Assembly: GCA_949775045.1 (NCBI GenBank)
Contig: OX459098.1
Location: 11,752,741 to 11,816,740 of the forward strand
Direction of reading: 5' to 3'
From: Metridium senile
Taxonomy: Eukaryota; Cnidaria; Anthozoa; Actiniaria; Metridiidae
Length of the DNA: 64,000 bases
Below are positions 47,430-57,261 of the stretch, piece by piece (within the stretch, counting starts at the first letter, position 1; the number at the start of each line of letters is the position of its first letter). The position numbers were made by a program, and so were the translations under genes. The notes under the pieces are model-generated. The model worked only from the letters and a program-made list of their open reading frames with translations. It had not been told where the DNA came from and made no database searches.

Positions 47430-49083
47430 TGCAGAATTTGGGGTCAGAGCAAGCATCTAATGGTGTAACATTAAATTTTGTCTTTTGGCACTTTACCTCT
47501 GCCAGACCAAAATGGTCGATGCAGCCCTTGTCAACGTTGGTGTCTGGAGTAGCGGCAAGAATTGGATAGCTCTTTGAAATAACAAGTCTACAAGGCAATA
47601 CTTGGACTGGAGTTTCTATTTTGCATGAATGTTTCATATTCTAGGAGGGCAATCGGTTCAAATTTTGTTCCATGCTCAACATACTTGGAACTAAATTGCT
47701 TTGGATGCATAAGTGACACAGCAAATGTGTCATGGTTCCTTTGTCGTTTCTGTATCAAATGAAATTTCGATGCAGTAAATCTATATACTCGTTCCTCCTT
47801 CCATTTACTACAGTTAGCCTGTTGTCGAGTTTCTCAACGGGAATCTGGAATAGGTGAATAGTGCATCGTTCAATACTGGTAGCCTTGGCACAGTACTGAT
47901 ATCAGCTGTTGCATTAATTAAAGTTTGACTCTGTAAATGTTACTTGATAAGAAAGCATCGAGCCAACTTGTACATTTCAAACTTGGTTTTCACAAGATTT
48001 TCTTCGATGTTGTCATTAGCCATCTGTGACAGACCTAAATTTGGAAGTAGCTCATTCAGCTCTGCTTTGAACAATTGTTCCTTTTCTCTATTATGCTGTG
48101 AATTTATCCTTGCTTTATACAGCAATGACTTCACACCACTGGGTCCAGGTCTAGAACTTTGGTCACTCAAGTTTTGTTTTATTAACTTGTATTTCTATAA
48201 CTGGTTGTGCTGCTATATTCTTTCCACCACCTTTGTTGTGCCATTTTTTGAAGCTCTGAAGTGTAAGCCTTTGAAGGATTCTGGTCTGAATCTTGGCAAA
48301 TATCTTGTGTTGTTTTACAGTCATATAGCGTATATTTACAACGTTTTAGCATTAATGCTAAAACATGGTTGCAAAATCCAACCTTGCCGGCTACACAGGA
48401 ACAATTTCCACTAACTACAACTCCTGTAACGTCAAATTCAGTGTGTGAGGCTGGTTATTCTTTCGGAAACTGTGGCAGCACTTGGTGACAAAGAAATACT
48501 GACCTTTGATCATCCTGTAGAAATGCCTTGGCTTTTCTAAATCCCGTTGGAACAGAGTGGTGATCCGTATTGCCAATAGTTTTGCCAGATTGCAATACAT
48601 GGCTGTTCATTTCGGCTCTAGTAAACATTGGCATCTTTTCAAGCGATGTAATCCAGCAATTGTTGGAGAACTTCACACGTCGCTCGTCACTTTCACTCGG
48701 TATGCTGCTAGCCGGCGGTTGACGTTCTTTCCTTCGAGTACAAAGGCTGTTTGGATCAGGGTCGACTGCATCTTTATCTCTCACAGATTCTGTTTATTCT
48801 CTGATTTAAAAAAATCATGTAGGTTAAGGCTTAGTTTAAGTAACTTAAGAATTTAAACCTTCGACTAATCTATCAATCACACGGTTTGTTTACGGTTTGC
48901 TTACCTTTTCACTAACTGTGCTTTCGTCTTTAAACCTTTCCCTGGATCACCTCTGCACTTTAACCAGAAACTCAACTCTTCTTATTTTAGTTCGGCTGGT
49001 TTTCGTCCGGCAAGCGAAGCTCCAGAAATATCATTTTCAGAAAGTATAACATTAGTACAAGCACTCGAAGCAGAAGACACCAT
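47430..49083 (-). pseudogene. SAP-SWIM-YqaJ nuclease gene, decayed
   Basis: Exon 1 (48905-49083) has ASLAGRKPAEL, a stop codon, then EELSFWLKCRGDPGKGLKTK, a SAP-type DNA-binding helix pair, and ends at GTAAGC. Next, from 48789, come DPDPNSLCTRRKE and MPMFTRAEMNSHVLQSGKT. Then a SWIM zinc finger follows (CSCVAGKVGFCNHVLAL, about 48390-48340). Further down are VNGRR/WKEERVYRFTASKF and the YqaJ exonuclease core (SKSYPILAATPD, then GLAEVKCQ), which in the family cuts dsDNA ends. At least four frameshifts and one stop exist. The C-terminus is replaced at 47400 by a LINE. The architecture is known from repeated marine-invertebrate genes. Confidence 0.75.
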
Positions 49084-49129
49084 GATAGCCAAAACTAAAG
49101 GCTTTTAGCGCCTTGCTTTCAAGCTATCT

Positions 49130-49620
49130 CGTCACCAGGCCTAACCGCGCCTGAGCCCTTGTCAGCCATTATGCATATGGTGTATAAGGTAGTATCATCG
49201 GCATACATCAATAAGTTGTCATTCTAAATATCCTGTTCGAGGTCAGGTTAATCATTGCAAAAGATAGAGAAGAGGGTTGATTTAAGAACTGAGCCCTATA
49301 GTTTTTTTAACCAACAACAGATGCTACCAGATATTCCAAGAGATTGTAGCTTGCTGAACAAAGTTGAATGTGAAACTGAGTCGGGTCTTGAACAATGGTA
49401 TTTAAATCGTAGAGCAATGTTCAATAAAGATCTTCTATTTTTAAATAATCTAAATGCGATCAGAGTCCAGATCTTACCAGATATTCCAAGAGATTGTGGC
49501 TTGTCGAAAAAAGGTGAATGTGAAACTGAGTCGGGTCTTGAACAATGGTATTTAAGTCGTAGAGCAATGTTCAACAAAGGCCATCTATTTTTGAATAATC
49601 TGAATAATCTGTTCGGCATA
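49130..49620 (-). mobile_element. LINE RT fragment with internal tandem duplication
   Basis: The minus strand encodes two tandem copies (units at about 49322-49475 and 49476-49612) of the stretch RPDSVSHS with FSKLQSLGISG, part of the RT palm. The GSVL-motif and catalytic MYADDTTLY follow near 49180-49300. The plus-strand frame through this area is only its mirror. Confidence 0.65.
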
Positions 49621-49953
49621 GTTGCCAACAGGTGGCGTATATTCCGGTGTGTCTTCCTACTGTCACCAGATATCATAGAGCTTTTAGTGTTCACAGCGCT
49701 TGGTCTCCATAACTACCTACGACAGAGCTCATCTTGTGGCACCTATTGCCCCGTAGGATTGATAGATCAAGAGCAAGACAGGCAAGTAATTCCTGGAAGC
49801 TGGCGCCAAGATTCTCCAGCAGAGGCATTCTCTCCACTTGTTGTTCCATCAACTGGACATAATTCAACAATGGATGCCAAAGAAGTAAGAGAAACCTTCA
49901 AAGAGTATTTTTTCAGTGAAAGTTCTGTTGACTGGCAGTGGTATTTGTGCTAA
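49610..49953 (+). pseudogene. PIF/Harbinger transposase C-terminal remnant (DDE_Tnp_4)
   Basis: Plus-strand residues from FGIVANRWRIFR onward, then LLSPDIIELLVFTALGLHNY, CPVGLIDQEQD and a C-terminal VRETFKEYFFSESSVDWQW, are typical of the end of HARBI1-like nucleases. The Glu of the DDE triad lies upstream of the preserved part. The 5' side is replaced by LINE sequence at about 49610. Confidence 0.7.
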
Positions 49954-50027
49954 TTATATATTTCAATATCTGGCATTTCTAGTATTGTTACAACTATGAT
50001 TAAGGTTTCATTGTAGTATTACTAGTT

Positions 50028-50152
50028 TTGTTATGGTTTGTGTTTAACTTCTACACAAAATTATATATATATATATAATTTTGTAAAAAGTTAAAGACAA
50101 AACATAACAAAAATACTCATTTTACAAGGGGCGGATACAGGGGCGGATCCTC
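50028..50152. repeat. AT-rich palindrome and hAT-like GGGGCGGAT end
   Basis: A hairpin of about 80 bp is centred near 50070 on TATATATATATA, with arms TTTGTTATG and CATAACAAAA. Half of it recurs at 51325-51378 in the opposite sense. Directly after comes CAGGGGCGGATCC, which resembles hAT terminal repeats; no partner end was found. Confidence 0.35.
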
Positions 50153-50174
50153 CCCTGGGCTAAGACAGTCTTAA

Positions 50175-50993
50175 AGGCCCTCTTGCATCCAAGGTGCATT
50201 GCAGCCGTTTGTTTATGTTTTGAAAATATCTATTGTTAAAAGTCGCTTTCTTATTGGTTAGAAAACCGATCCCGCAATACGGGCTACTCACGGGTTTTTC
50301 ACGTTGTTCGATTCAGGCTGTCAAGCTCGAAGACTTCGAAGTGTTTGTGGTTTTGTGTACAAAAAAATTATATTTTGCATGGAATCCGAAACGTTAACGT
50401 CCATGGATAGTACTATAGAAGGTCAGGATGACGACGTGAATGCATACGGTTCAAAAAATGTTTACATAAACATTAATACAATCAAGAATATACTGTTTAA
50501 TTTTGATAGCTTTGCCAAGTGTTGTTTAAAAATCCATTTCACTATGACAAACACCGTTTCGGATTATAACAGCAGTTGAGTCTTCATTCCTTGTATCAAC
50601 GTTGACACGATGCAGTAGGACTTCCATAAATACGCTACTATCGGTGGTTCTTTCGAAGCCAACTGCGATTTTTCTCTCCCTGAATAGGTCGAACACAGAG
50701 CTTTTGATCCTTAGACTTGGGTCGCCCGGGAAGACGAGGCCTTCAACGACGTCGGGTCGACATTTAGATCAAAAATATGTATAAAAATGGTCGGAACGAC
50801 TAAAATATTATCCCAGAAAGCTTAACTAGATATTAAATTATACGATTATAAAAAGAAATTATGAAAATTAACTCTTTTAACTAACGATGGAAACGGATTC
50901 TATAAGATTTTGCTATTCTACTCAAAAGTTGGTATTTTCCGTATGTGAGAAAATCATCGAAGCGCGCAATGCATCTTGGATGCAAGAGGGGCT
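50175..50993. mobile_element. 819-bp TTAA-flanked element with about 28-bp TIRs
   Basis: The ends AGGCCCTCTTGCATCCAAG and its near-complement are flanked by TTAA (50171-50174 and 50994-50997). Internal frames (50304-50579 and 50602-50784) have no recognisable domain. It has the same target as the three foldbacks but short ends. Confidence 0.7.
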
Positions 50994-50997
50994 TTAA

Positions 50998-52952
50998 AGC
51001 TCGAAAACTATTTTTCCTTAAGTTAATTATATATTACGTCATTTCCTAATGGTGCATCCCCCTGTTTACTGTAACTCGGAGTATGATGTTTACACGATCA
51101 TTTGACAGTGAGAATGAGATAGTTTAACAGTCGTTTCTTTTTTTAAAAAAATTACACCTTACAAGGTGCTAATTGACATATAATACAAATGTACATCGAT
51201 AGTTACGTGATCTCGTCCCTGTGGTTTGAGTATGGTTTTTAAGGTAGAATTTGTTTTCATTTCGGCACTTGGAGATTAGTTCTGATAGTTTGTTAGATAG
51301 GGAGGATTTGTCTGTCCGAGTTACAGTAAAAAGAGTACTTTTGTTATGTTTTGTCTTTAACTTTTATACAAAAGTATCCTCGCTCTGTTTTATACATCGA
51401 GCACTATCACATCAGCCAAAACAGTTACCAATTCAGTATACATATAGTGTGACAGTTATTTTTCATGTGGTCCATCTATATATGGCAAACATGTGTAATA
51501 CGAATTTACACTATTTTAGTATGAATCTATGACTTGCAATTGGCTCAATATAAAAAATAGGAACACCCAAAAGTGTATATTAAATATGTTTGTGTAGAGA
51601 GCCAAATCAATATATAGAATGAAAACAAATCATTTCAACTAAATACAGTAAGCAATCAGATCACAGAGAACAATTAACTTAGATTAGGTGAGATTTTTTT
51701 CAGTTGAAATGCTGTTTATTCTCAATTGTTATTCAATCACATTTTCACAGTGGCCCATGTCACTTAGTACTTACATACAGTACATACAAATTATATCTTA
51801 CAAATGATTCCACCTTAATTGTAAATCTCACATCAATATGCCTCAAATGATAGTGAAAAAGATGACAATTATTATCAACTAGGTACACACATTAATTGTC
51901 CCGTATAAATATGTATTGCATATCAATCCAAAAGATATAAACGTTTTTTGTAAATAAATATCATTATTATGAATATACATGTGTGTCTTTTTCATTGTCT
52001 TTTTATTATTTCTATAAACTTCAAAATCATCAGCACTTTTTCTTTGGCTGCATTAAAAAAAACATTAACAGTCTGTCTTTAATAAATATTGTTTTCAGTG
52101 TTTATTTATATATTGATCTGTGACCAGTGTACCTGACTTAGTGGATCTTTAGATAAATACATAAATAAATCTAAAAACATTAACAAACTGTTTATGATAA
52201 TTAATATTGCTTCATTCTGTTCACAAGCATTTAAGACTGGTATATTTTGTAGGCATAGAGAATTGCTTGGCAGGCCAACCTCACCAAATCTCATAATATT
52301 CTATTCACAAATAGGTATTGAGGTACTAATCCAAAAAATACTAATAGGTTTTGGAATCTCATTATTCCTGATTGTTTAGGGCCATCAACATCTTTGGTGG
52401 CTCATGACCCACATTTCAAATCCAATTTAATGGATAAAATCAGTTGGCAAAAACAACATTTTTAGTTTGTTAATCCAAGTTTTTCGGGTTTGGTCATTGA
52501 AATTGATCTTCCCTTGTACACAAAACAGCATTTTAAATGAAACTAGACGCCCTGAGTGGCGTGAAGTCGGGCTGCACTGCAATGAAACTGGACTGATAAA
52601 ATAAACTGAGGAAGCCTGAAAAATGTCGGTACCATTGTGAAAACGTTTGGTTCCTTTATGTTCCAGCTTCTTTCTGTCAAAATAAATTAGATCCGCACAG
52701 ATCTTTGTTATAGTTTTTCTTGGAATCATCTATTCTAACTGAATAGTTATGATATAATAAGATTTCTCAAACTTAAGAGGGATGTCCGTTTTGTCAGCGA
52801 TGGGTGGTGAAAAATAGTGCGGGGAGGAGACAACCTAAAAAAAATATAGCATGAAAGGGGGTCAAGTAAAAAAAGATTAAGTGCATTGCAACTTTTCCTT
52901 TGTATAAAAAGTGAATGGTCTCTCAAACAAAACATTTATCAATGTTTGTCAT
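50998..52952. other. Non-coding AT-rich stretch
   Basis: I see no supported gene. A half palindrome at 51325-51378 pairs with that at 50.07 kb. Confidence 0.45.
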
Positions 52953-53082
52953 AGAGTGGGTTTCTTACTGAGTGGGAAACTGACCGTACCGTACCGTACT
53001 TTTGTTAAAAACATTCGAAATTTCTGCCGTACCGTAGGCGTATCACGCCATCGCCGTTTCGCAGTCATACGAAAACCGCTCT
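52953..53082. mobile_element. MITE (130 bp), family shared with 28673-28818
   Basis: Imperfect inverted ends of about 30 bp (AGAGTGGGTTTCTTAC against AGAGCGGTTTTCGTATG) enclose CCGTACCGTACC-type repeats. Resemblance to 28673-28818 in ends and centre marks it as the same family, more diverged. Confidence 0.55.
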
Positions 53083-53089
53083 CAGTAAT

Positions 53090-53260
53090 AGCCTGCGTAG
53101 TAAGCGTTTCTTAGGATCCGAAGAAGCTATCAGTTTTGGGTTACGTGCGTCGCCACTTCGCTGTACTCAATCCCCCCTCCCCCTAGCTCCATTTTTGCAC
53201 CACAGGTATCCCAATATGATATTCTAGAAACTTGCGATAGAAACGCTTGCTACGCAGACT
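53090..53260. mobile_element. MITE (171 bp) with AGCCTGCGTAG ends
   Basis: Inverted ends AGCCTGCGTAGTAAGCGTTT and AGTCTGCGTAGCAAGCGTTT enclose a C-rich centre. TA flanks both ends if the repeat starts at GCCTGC. Sequences of this kind are, from memory, abundant in stony-coral genomes. It lies seven bases from the preceding MITE. Between 53261 and 53849 nothing else is recognisable. Confidence 0.65.
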
Positions 53261-53849
53261 ACACTCGTAAGTAAAAAAACATTAAAATTATCAGGAAGTG
53301 AGAGGCACAGGAAGCCCGAAAGGAATAACGGGTGAGGAGACTTAGTTTATCGCTTTTTTTCGGATCTCTTGCCTCAACTAGCTGATGATGCCGAATAGTT
53401 ATGGAATACCTCACAAGACCCCCATGCAAGTTTTTATGCGTTTTTTTTCTGTTTAACTTTGAGACAAAATGCTCGCTTTGAACTTTTCTCGATTTTTGCA
53501 AATCTGATTAGATACTTTAATTTCAAGTTATGTAAATTGCAGTTTATTTCACTGATCTCGTTAAAAATGAATACTTTTTCATGAACTATAAATAAACATA
53601 TTTAACTTTTATAAAGCTTTTATTGGATAATAAGAACCTTCATTGACTTATACATCACAAGATCTCACACATGTTAACACTTTTTCTGACTCAACTTTCA
53701 AACGTTATATTTTCATGATTTAACAAGCAACTTTTAATCGATATTTTTTTTTAATCGAGTTTATTTGTAACACAACATGTATATGATTTCAATAGAAAAT
53801 GAACTTAGCAGATTTTAATAACAGGATGTCCATACAGAATACTAAGTGA

Positions 53850-54990
53850 CTAGTCAAATTCTAGCGACTTAACAATTTTAGTTTCATTGTCGTAAACTAT
53901 TCTACATTGAATATTGAGAAGTGCTATTGAGATATCTTTCTCTGAAGAGTGGAACAGGGTCACATGTCTCTGTTCTTCAGTGCCTTCATTGTAGTGGTTA
54001 AGGAGTTGACTCAGCTCGCCAGTGAATATGGTTAGCCACACATCGCCAGTGTCATCCTCATTTGGAACGGCAACTCTTATACTAGCTTGCCTCGGACAGG
54101 ACCCAATGGCCATAAACGCTTTACAGTTGGCACACTTTGGATTCTGGTCGGTAGAAGACACTTCCGTCAACATCTTACGGCAGTTTAAACATGCGTACCA
54201 TGTGGAGTAATCCTTTAACATCTTGAACCTCTGTAGTGCAATGGTAGTTACGTTGTCATCTAGTGCACCATCAGGATTGGGGAACTCTTCGTTGATTGCT
54301 TCCCATAGCGTGTCTGATGTTATAGTCAATAATTTCTTCGCATTGTACTCCTTGACTCTTAAGTTCTTGAACGAGTAGGATCCATTAATTAGTTCCGTCT
54401 CACGTGGACTCCAGATAGTAAGCTTGACGGTCCCTGAAGAAAAAAAAATAAAGCTGATTAGTTTTCCATTACATTAAATAAGTATAGACCATATTGGAAA
54501 CCATACCTGTGTGGTCGGTTATTGCTGCATCATTTAAAACTTCTAATGATCTCCCATTGTACTGAACTGTTTTGATATTCTCTAGGTTGACCGTGAGATA
54601 TCCCTTTATTGATACGAACTGTCCATGGTTGACGTTTCTTATGGCTTCTGCTGTTACAACGGGACATTCTGCATCCTCTGGTGGGGTGGCTGTCTCAAAG
54701 TTAATGTCACTGTTGCTGGCTTCTTCTACACGAGATCTTTTGTTTACAACGATGTCCATTTCAGCAGGATTGACAATGCTAGGCTTTCGCTGAACATTCA
54801 GGAGTTTTACCGCTGTCGCCGAGGCTTGGAATCGACCAAATTTTTCTCTTAAGTTGGCATCAAAACAGACAGCTCGTTTGTACTTAGTACCGTTAGTTTG
54901 AAGATCGAAGTTGAAGTACGCAGAGGCATTTTTACTCTTGCTTTTTTTCGTGGGGGACACGTTGTGGACATAACCTAACTCGTCGCCCAT
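53850..54990 (-). CDS. RPA1-like single-stranded DNA-binding protein, two exons, intact
   Basis: Exon 1 (54507-54990) and exon 2 (53850-54433) join through a 73-bp phase-1 GT-AG intron with a strong pyrimidine tract, giving 355 residues. I start at the ATG of MGDELGYVHNVS; upstream in-frame codons lack an ATG. The protein has an N-terminal segment with YFNFDLQT (OB-like), a second OB fold (FVSIKGYLTVNLENI, then VKLTIWSPRE), and a C-terminal OB fold with an embedded zinc ribbon (WYACLNCRKML and CANCKAF), as in RPA70 C-terminal domains. It is shorter than RPA70 (about 600 residues) and lacks the protein-interaction N-domain. It may be a dispersed RPA-like paralogue or a cargo of the nearby Helentron, whose relatives often carry RPA genes. 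No frame damage is visible. Confidence 0.8.
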
Positions 54991-55008
54991 GATGCCGGTT
55001 GTGAACAC

Positions 55009-55202
55009 TTTTCGCGCCTTTCAGCTTTTTATACGTAAACGGAGGATCGAAAAGCGCCAATAACATCACCGAATCACCAGAAAGGGTTTTTAATCAACCA
55101 ATCATATCATTCTTGAAAATGGATAGCTGTTTCCAGTTTGTAATCGAAGGATTGAAATGCGCCAATAGAATTACAAGAAAAGGTTTTTAATCCACCAATC
55201 AT
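55009..55202 (-). promoter_or_regulatory. Compact promoter of the RPA-like gene: E2F, TATA and four CCAAT boxes
   Basis: Reading toward the gene: CCAAT motifs at 55195, 55162, 55098 and 55057 sit in two tandem units of about 80 bp. A TATAAAAAG (minus strand, 55025-55033) lies 35 bp from the ATG, and an E2F-type TTTTCGCGCC (55009-55018) lies between the TATA and the start. NF-Y plus E2F control is the usual logic of S-phase replication genes. The sites are seen; their use is inferred. Confidence 0.55.
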
Positions 55203-55659
55203 TCTTGATAATGTACTGTTTCCTCGAAGGTTCGCTATAAACCACAGGAATCCCAAGTGAATATTTACCACAGGGAGCCCAAGATACAGTTCTTTGCTTA
55301 CCTCTCGCTCTTAGCTCAGTGTACGTCAATTTAAAATGGATTGGTTATACGTTATTTGTTCATTTTAATACGGTAAATTATGCCAAAACACTGGAACTAT
55401 TTTGCTTCTAAGTGCAGAATGTTTAAAAGAGTTATGTTTAAAACACGAAGTAAATTAATTAAGAAAGTTAAATCATTTGTTAATTTATCTCTTTTTAGCA
55501 ATGCATGTACAACGTTGTTTTTTTTGCTCTTTCAGAATTTGAATTCAATGTGAATCACTTGACATAGATTTCTCACTATTTCTGTTTTTTTTTTTACGAT
55601 AGGTCTTGGCTAGGCCCGGTACGTGCTTATTTTGCATCGACATTCAAGATGGCGGCGAC

Positions 55660-57145
55660 ATGCAATTTAATGATGCAGAAACGGACAGTTCTTCAGGTAT
55701 AACAATTTTAATTATTAAAATCTTTTTTAATAGCTTAATTAATTTTTGTTCATCTTTTGTCTTTTATTAAGTACATATTTTAACCGATTAGTTCGATCCG
55801 TACGTTAAATTACACTTTTTCAAAGTACTAGCTAGCTGTCCGCAGGTACGTCAATAGTCCAGTTAAGTTCAATTTTTCTAACCGGGTTTCTAACCATTTG
55901 TACACACTAAAATGATTGAAGTGTTCTTTTGAAAAACATAGCTATGTTCATTGTAGTTGATGAAGTAACATGTACCTATAATTTATAATACCTAATATGC
56001 GAAGCTGTACGGCTATATAAGTTAATTCAGTATATAAGCTTATATACATTAATTTTAATTCCTGTATTGATTGTAGTTATTAGCTGTAGTAGTCTATACT
56101 TATATGGTACTGGTTACTCTTTAACCTTGACTATAAACTGAGTTGAGCTGCTTAGCTCTTGTATCCAACATTGTGATGAAGCATCCATTGTATTATTGCA
56201 TATATTAGCTAGTGGTTACTCTCAATCTTGAATATAATTTGAGTTGAGCTAAGTAGTTCTTTTTATCAGCTTGTGATGAAGCATCCATTGTATTATTGCA
56301 TATATCAGCTACTGGTTACTCTCAATCTTGAATATAATTTGAGTTAGCTAAATAGTTCTTTTGATCAGCTTGTCATGATGAAGCATCCATTGTATTATTG
56401 GATATATCAGCTACTGGTTATAATCTCAATCTTGAATATAATTTGAGTTGAGCTAAGTAGTTCTTTTTATCAGCTTGTCATGATGAAGCATCCATTGTAT
56501 TATTGGATATATCAGCTACTGGTTATAATCTCAATCTTGAATATAATTTGAGTTGAGCTAAGTAGTTCTTTTTATCAGCTTGTGATGAAGCATCCATTGT
56601 ATTATTGCATATATCAGCTACTGGTTACTCTCAATCTTGAATATAATTTGAGTTAGCTAAGTAGTTCTTTTTATCAGGTTGTGATGAAGCATCCATTGTA
56701 TTATTGCATATATCAGCTACTGGTTACTCTCAATCTTGAATATAATTTGAGTTGAGCTAAGTAGTTCTTTTTATCAGCTTGTGATGAAGCATCCACTGTA
56801 ATTATAGCTACTTGTTACTCTCAATATTGAATATAGGCTGATCATGAGTAGAGCTGAGTAGTATAATGTATTTGGTTGATCGAAGCAATATTGTGTCATT
56901 TCAGGAAAGGTTCATGTAGTTTCTGTAAAAAGTATATTATTTCTATAGTCAGTATGAAATAGACTATGTAAGCTAATTATTGTGTTGACTGTAATTGCTC
57001 ATAATTTACATAACATTGTATAATACTTCTCGAGGAGTCACTTGATGCAATCTAATACATAACTTTAATAGTGTTGGAGATCGTCAACAGACACCGTCAG
57101 GGTGTCTTGCATGATGTATCCCACTTACTGTGGGAGAGGCTACAG
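55660..57145 (+). CDS. Candidate gene start: two phase-matched exons
   Basis: A GGCGGCGAC-ATG context opens exon 1 (55660-55696: MQFNDAETDSSS), ending at CAG-GTATAA in phase 1. Exon 2 (57072-57145: VLEIVNRHRQGVLHDVSHLL) follows an AATAG acceptor and ends at CAG-GTATAA in phase 0. Both parts are open and protein-like. The gene would continue rightward across or beyond the Helentron. An alternative ATG at 55649 in AAGATGGCGGC gives a different frame. No homologue is recognised. Confidence 0.35.
56105..56870. repeat. Minisatellite of about seven 99-105-bp units
   Basis: The unit GATGAAGCATCCATTGTATT ... TACTGGTTACTCTCAATCTTG ... GAGTTGAGCTAAGTAGTTC repeats with starts near 56182, 56282, 56384, 56489, 56591, 56690 and 56790. 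There is no coding frame. It lies in the intron of the candidate plus-strand gene and just beyond the 3' side of the Helentron. Confidence 0.9.
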
Positions 57146-57261
57146 GTATAAGATTTATTAATTGTTCCCTGAAATTGCAAATCAGTGTGTATTCAATATA
57201 ATAATTGCAGTGGAGTTTTTAAAAATAGAAATATGGATTTGTTGTATAATTTATTGAAAAT

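Noticed and set aside
47302..47637. Single 111-residue protein spanning 47302-47637
   Set aside because: Its upper part is the YqaJ core and its lower part is out-of-frame LINE and a TAT/poly-T tract; a chance read-through at the insertion joint.
49255..49610. Plus-strand protein with two repeated PDIPRDC-type units
   Set aside because: The opposite strand reads as a duplicated LINE reverse-transcriptase segment, which explains the repeat.
56105..56870. CRISPR-like regular repeats
   Set aside because: Units are directly adjacent 100-bp copies without unique spacers, in eukaryotic DNA; a minisatellite.
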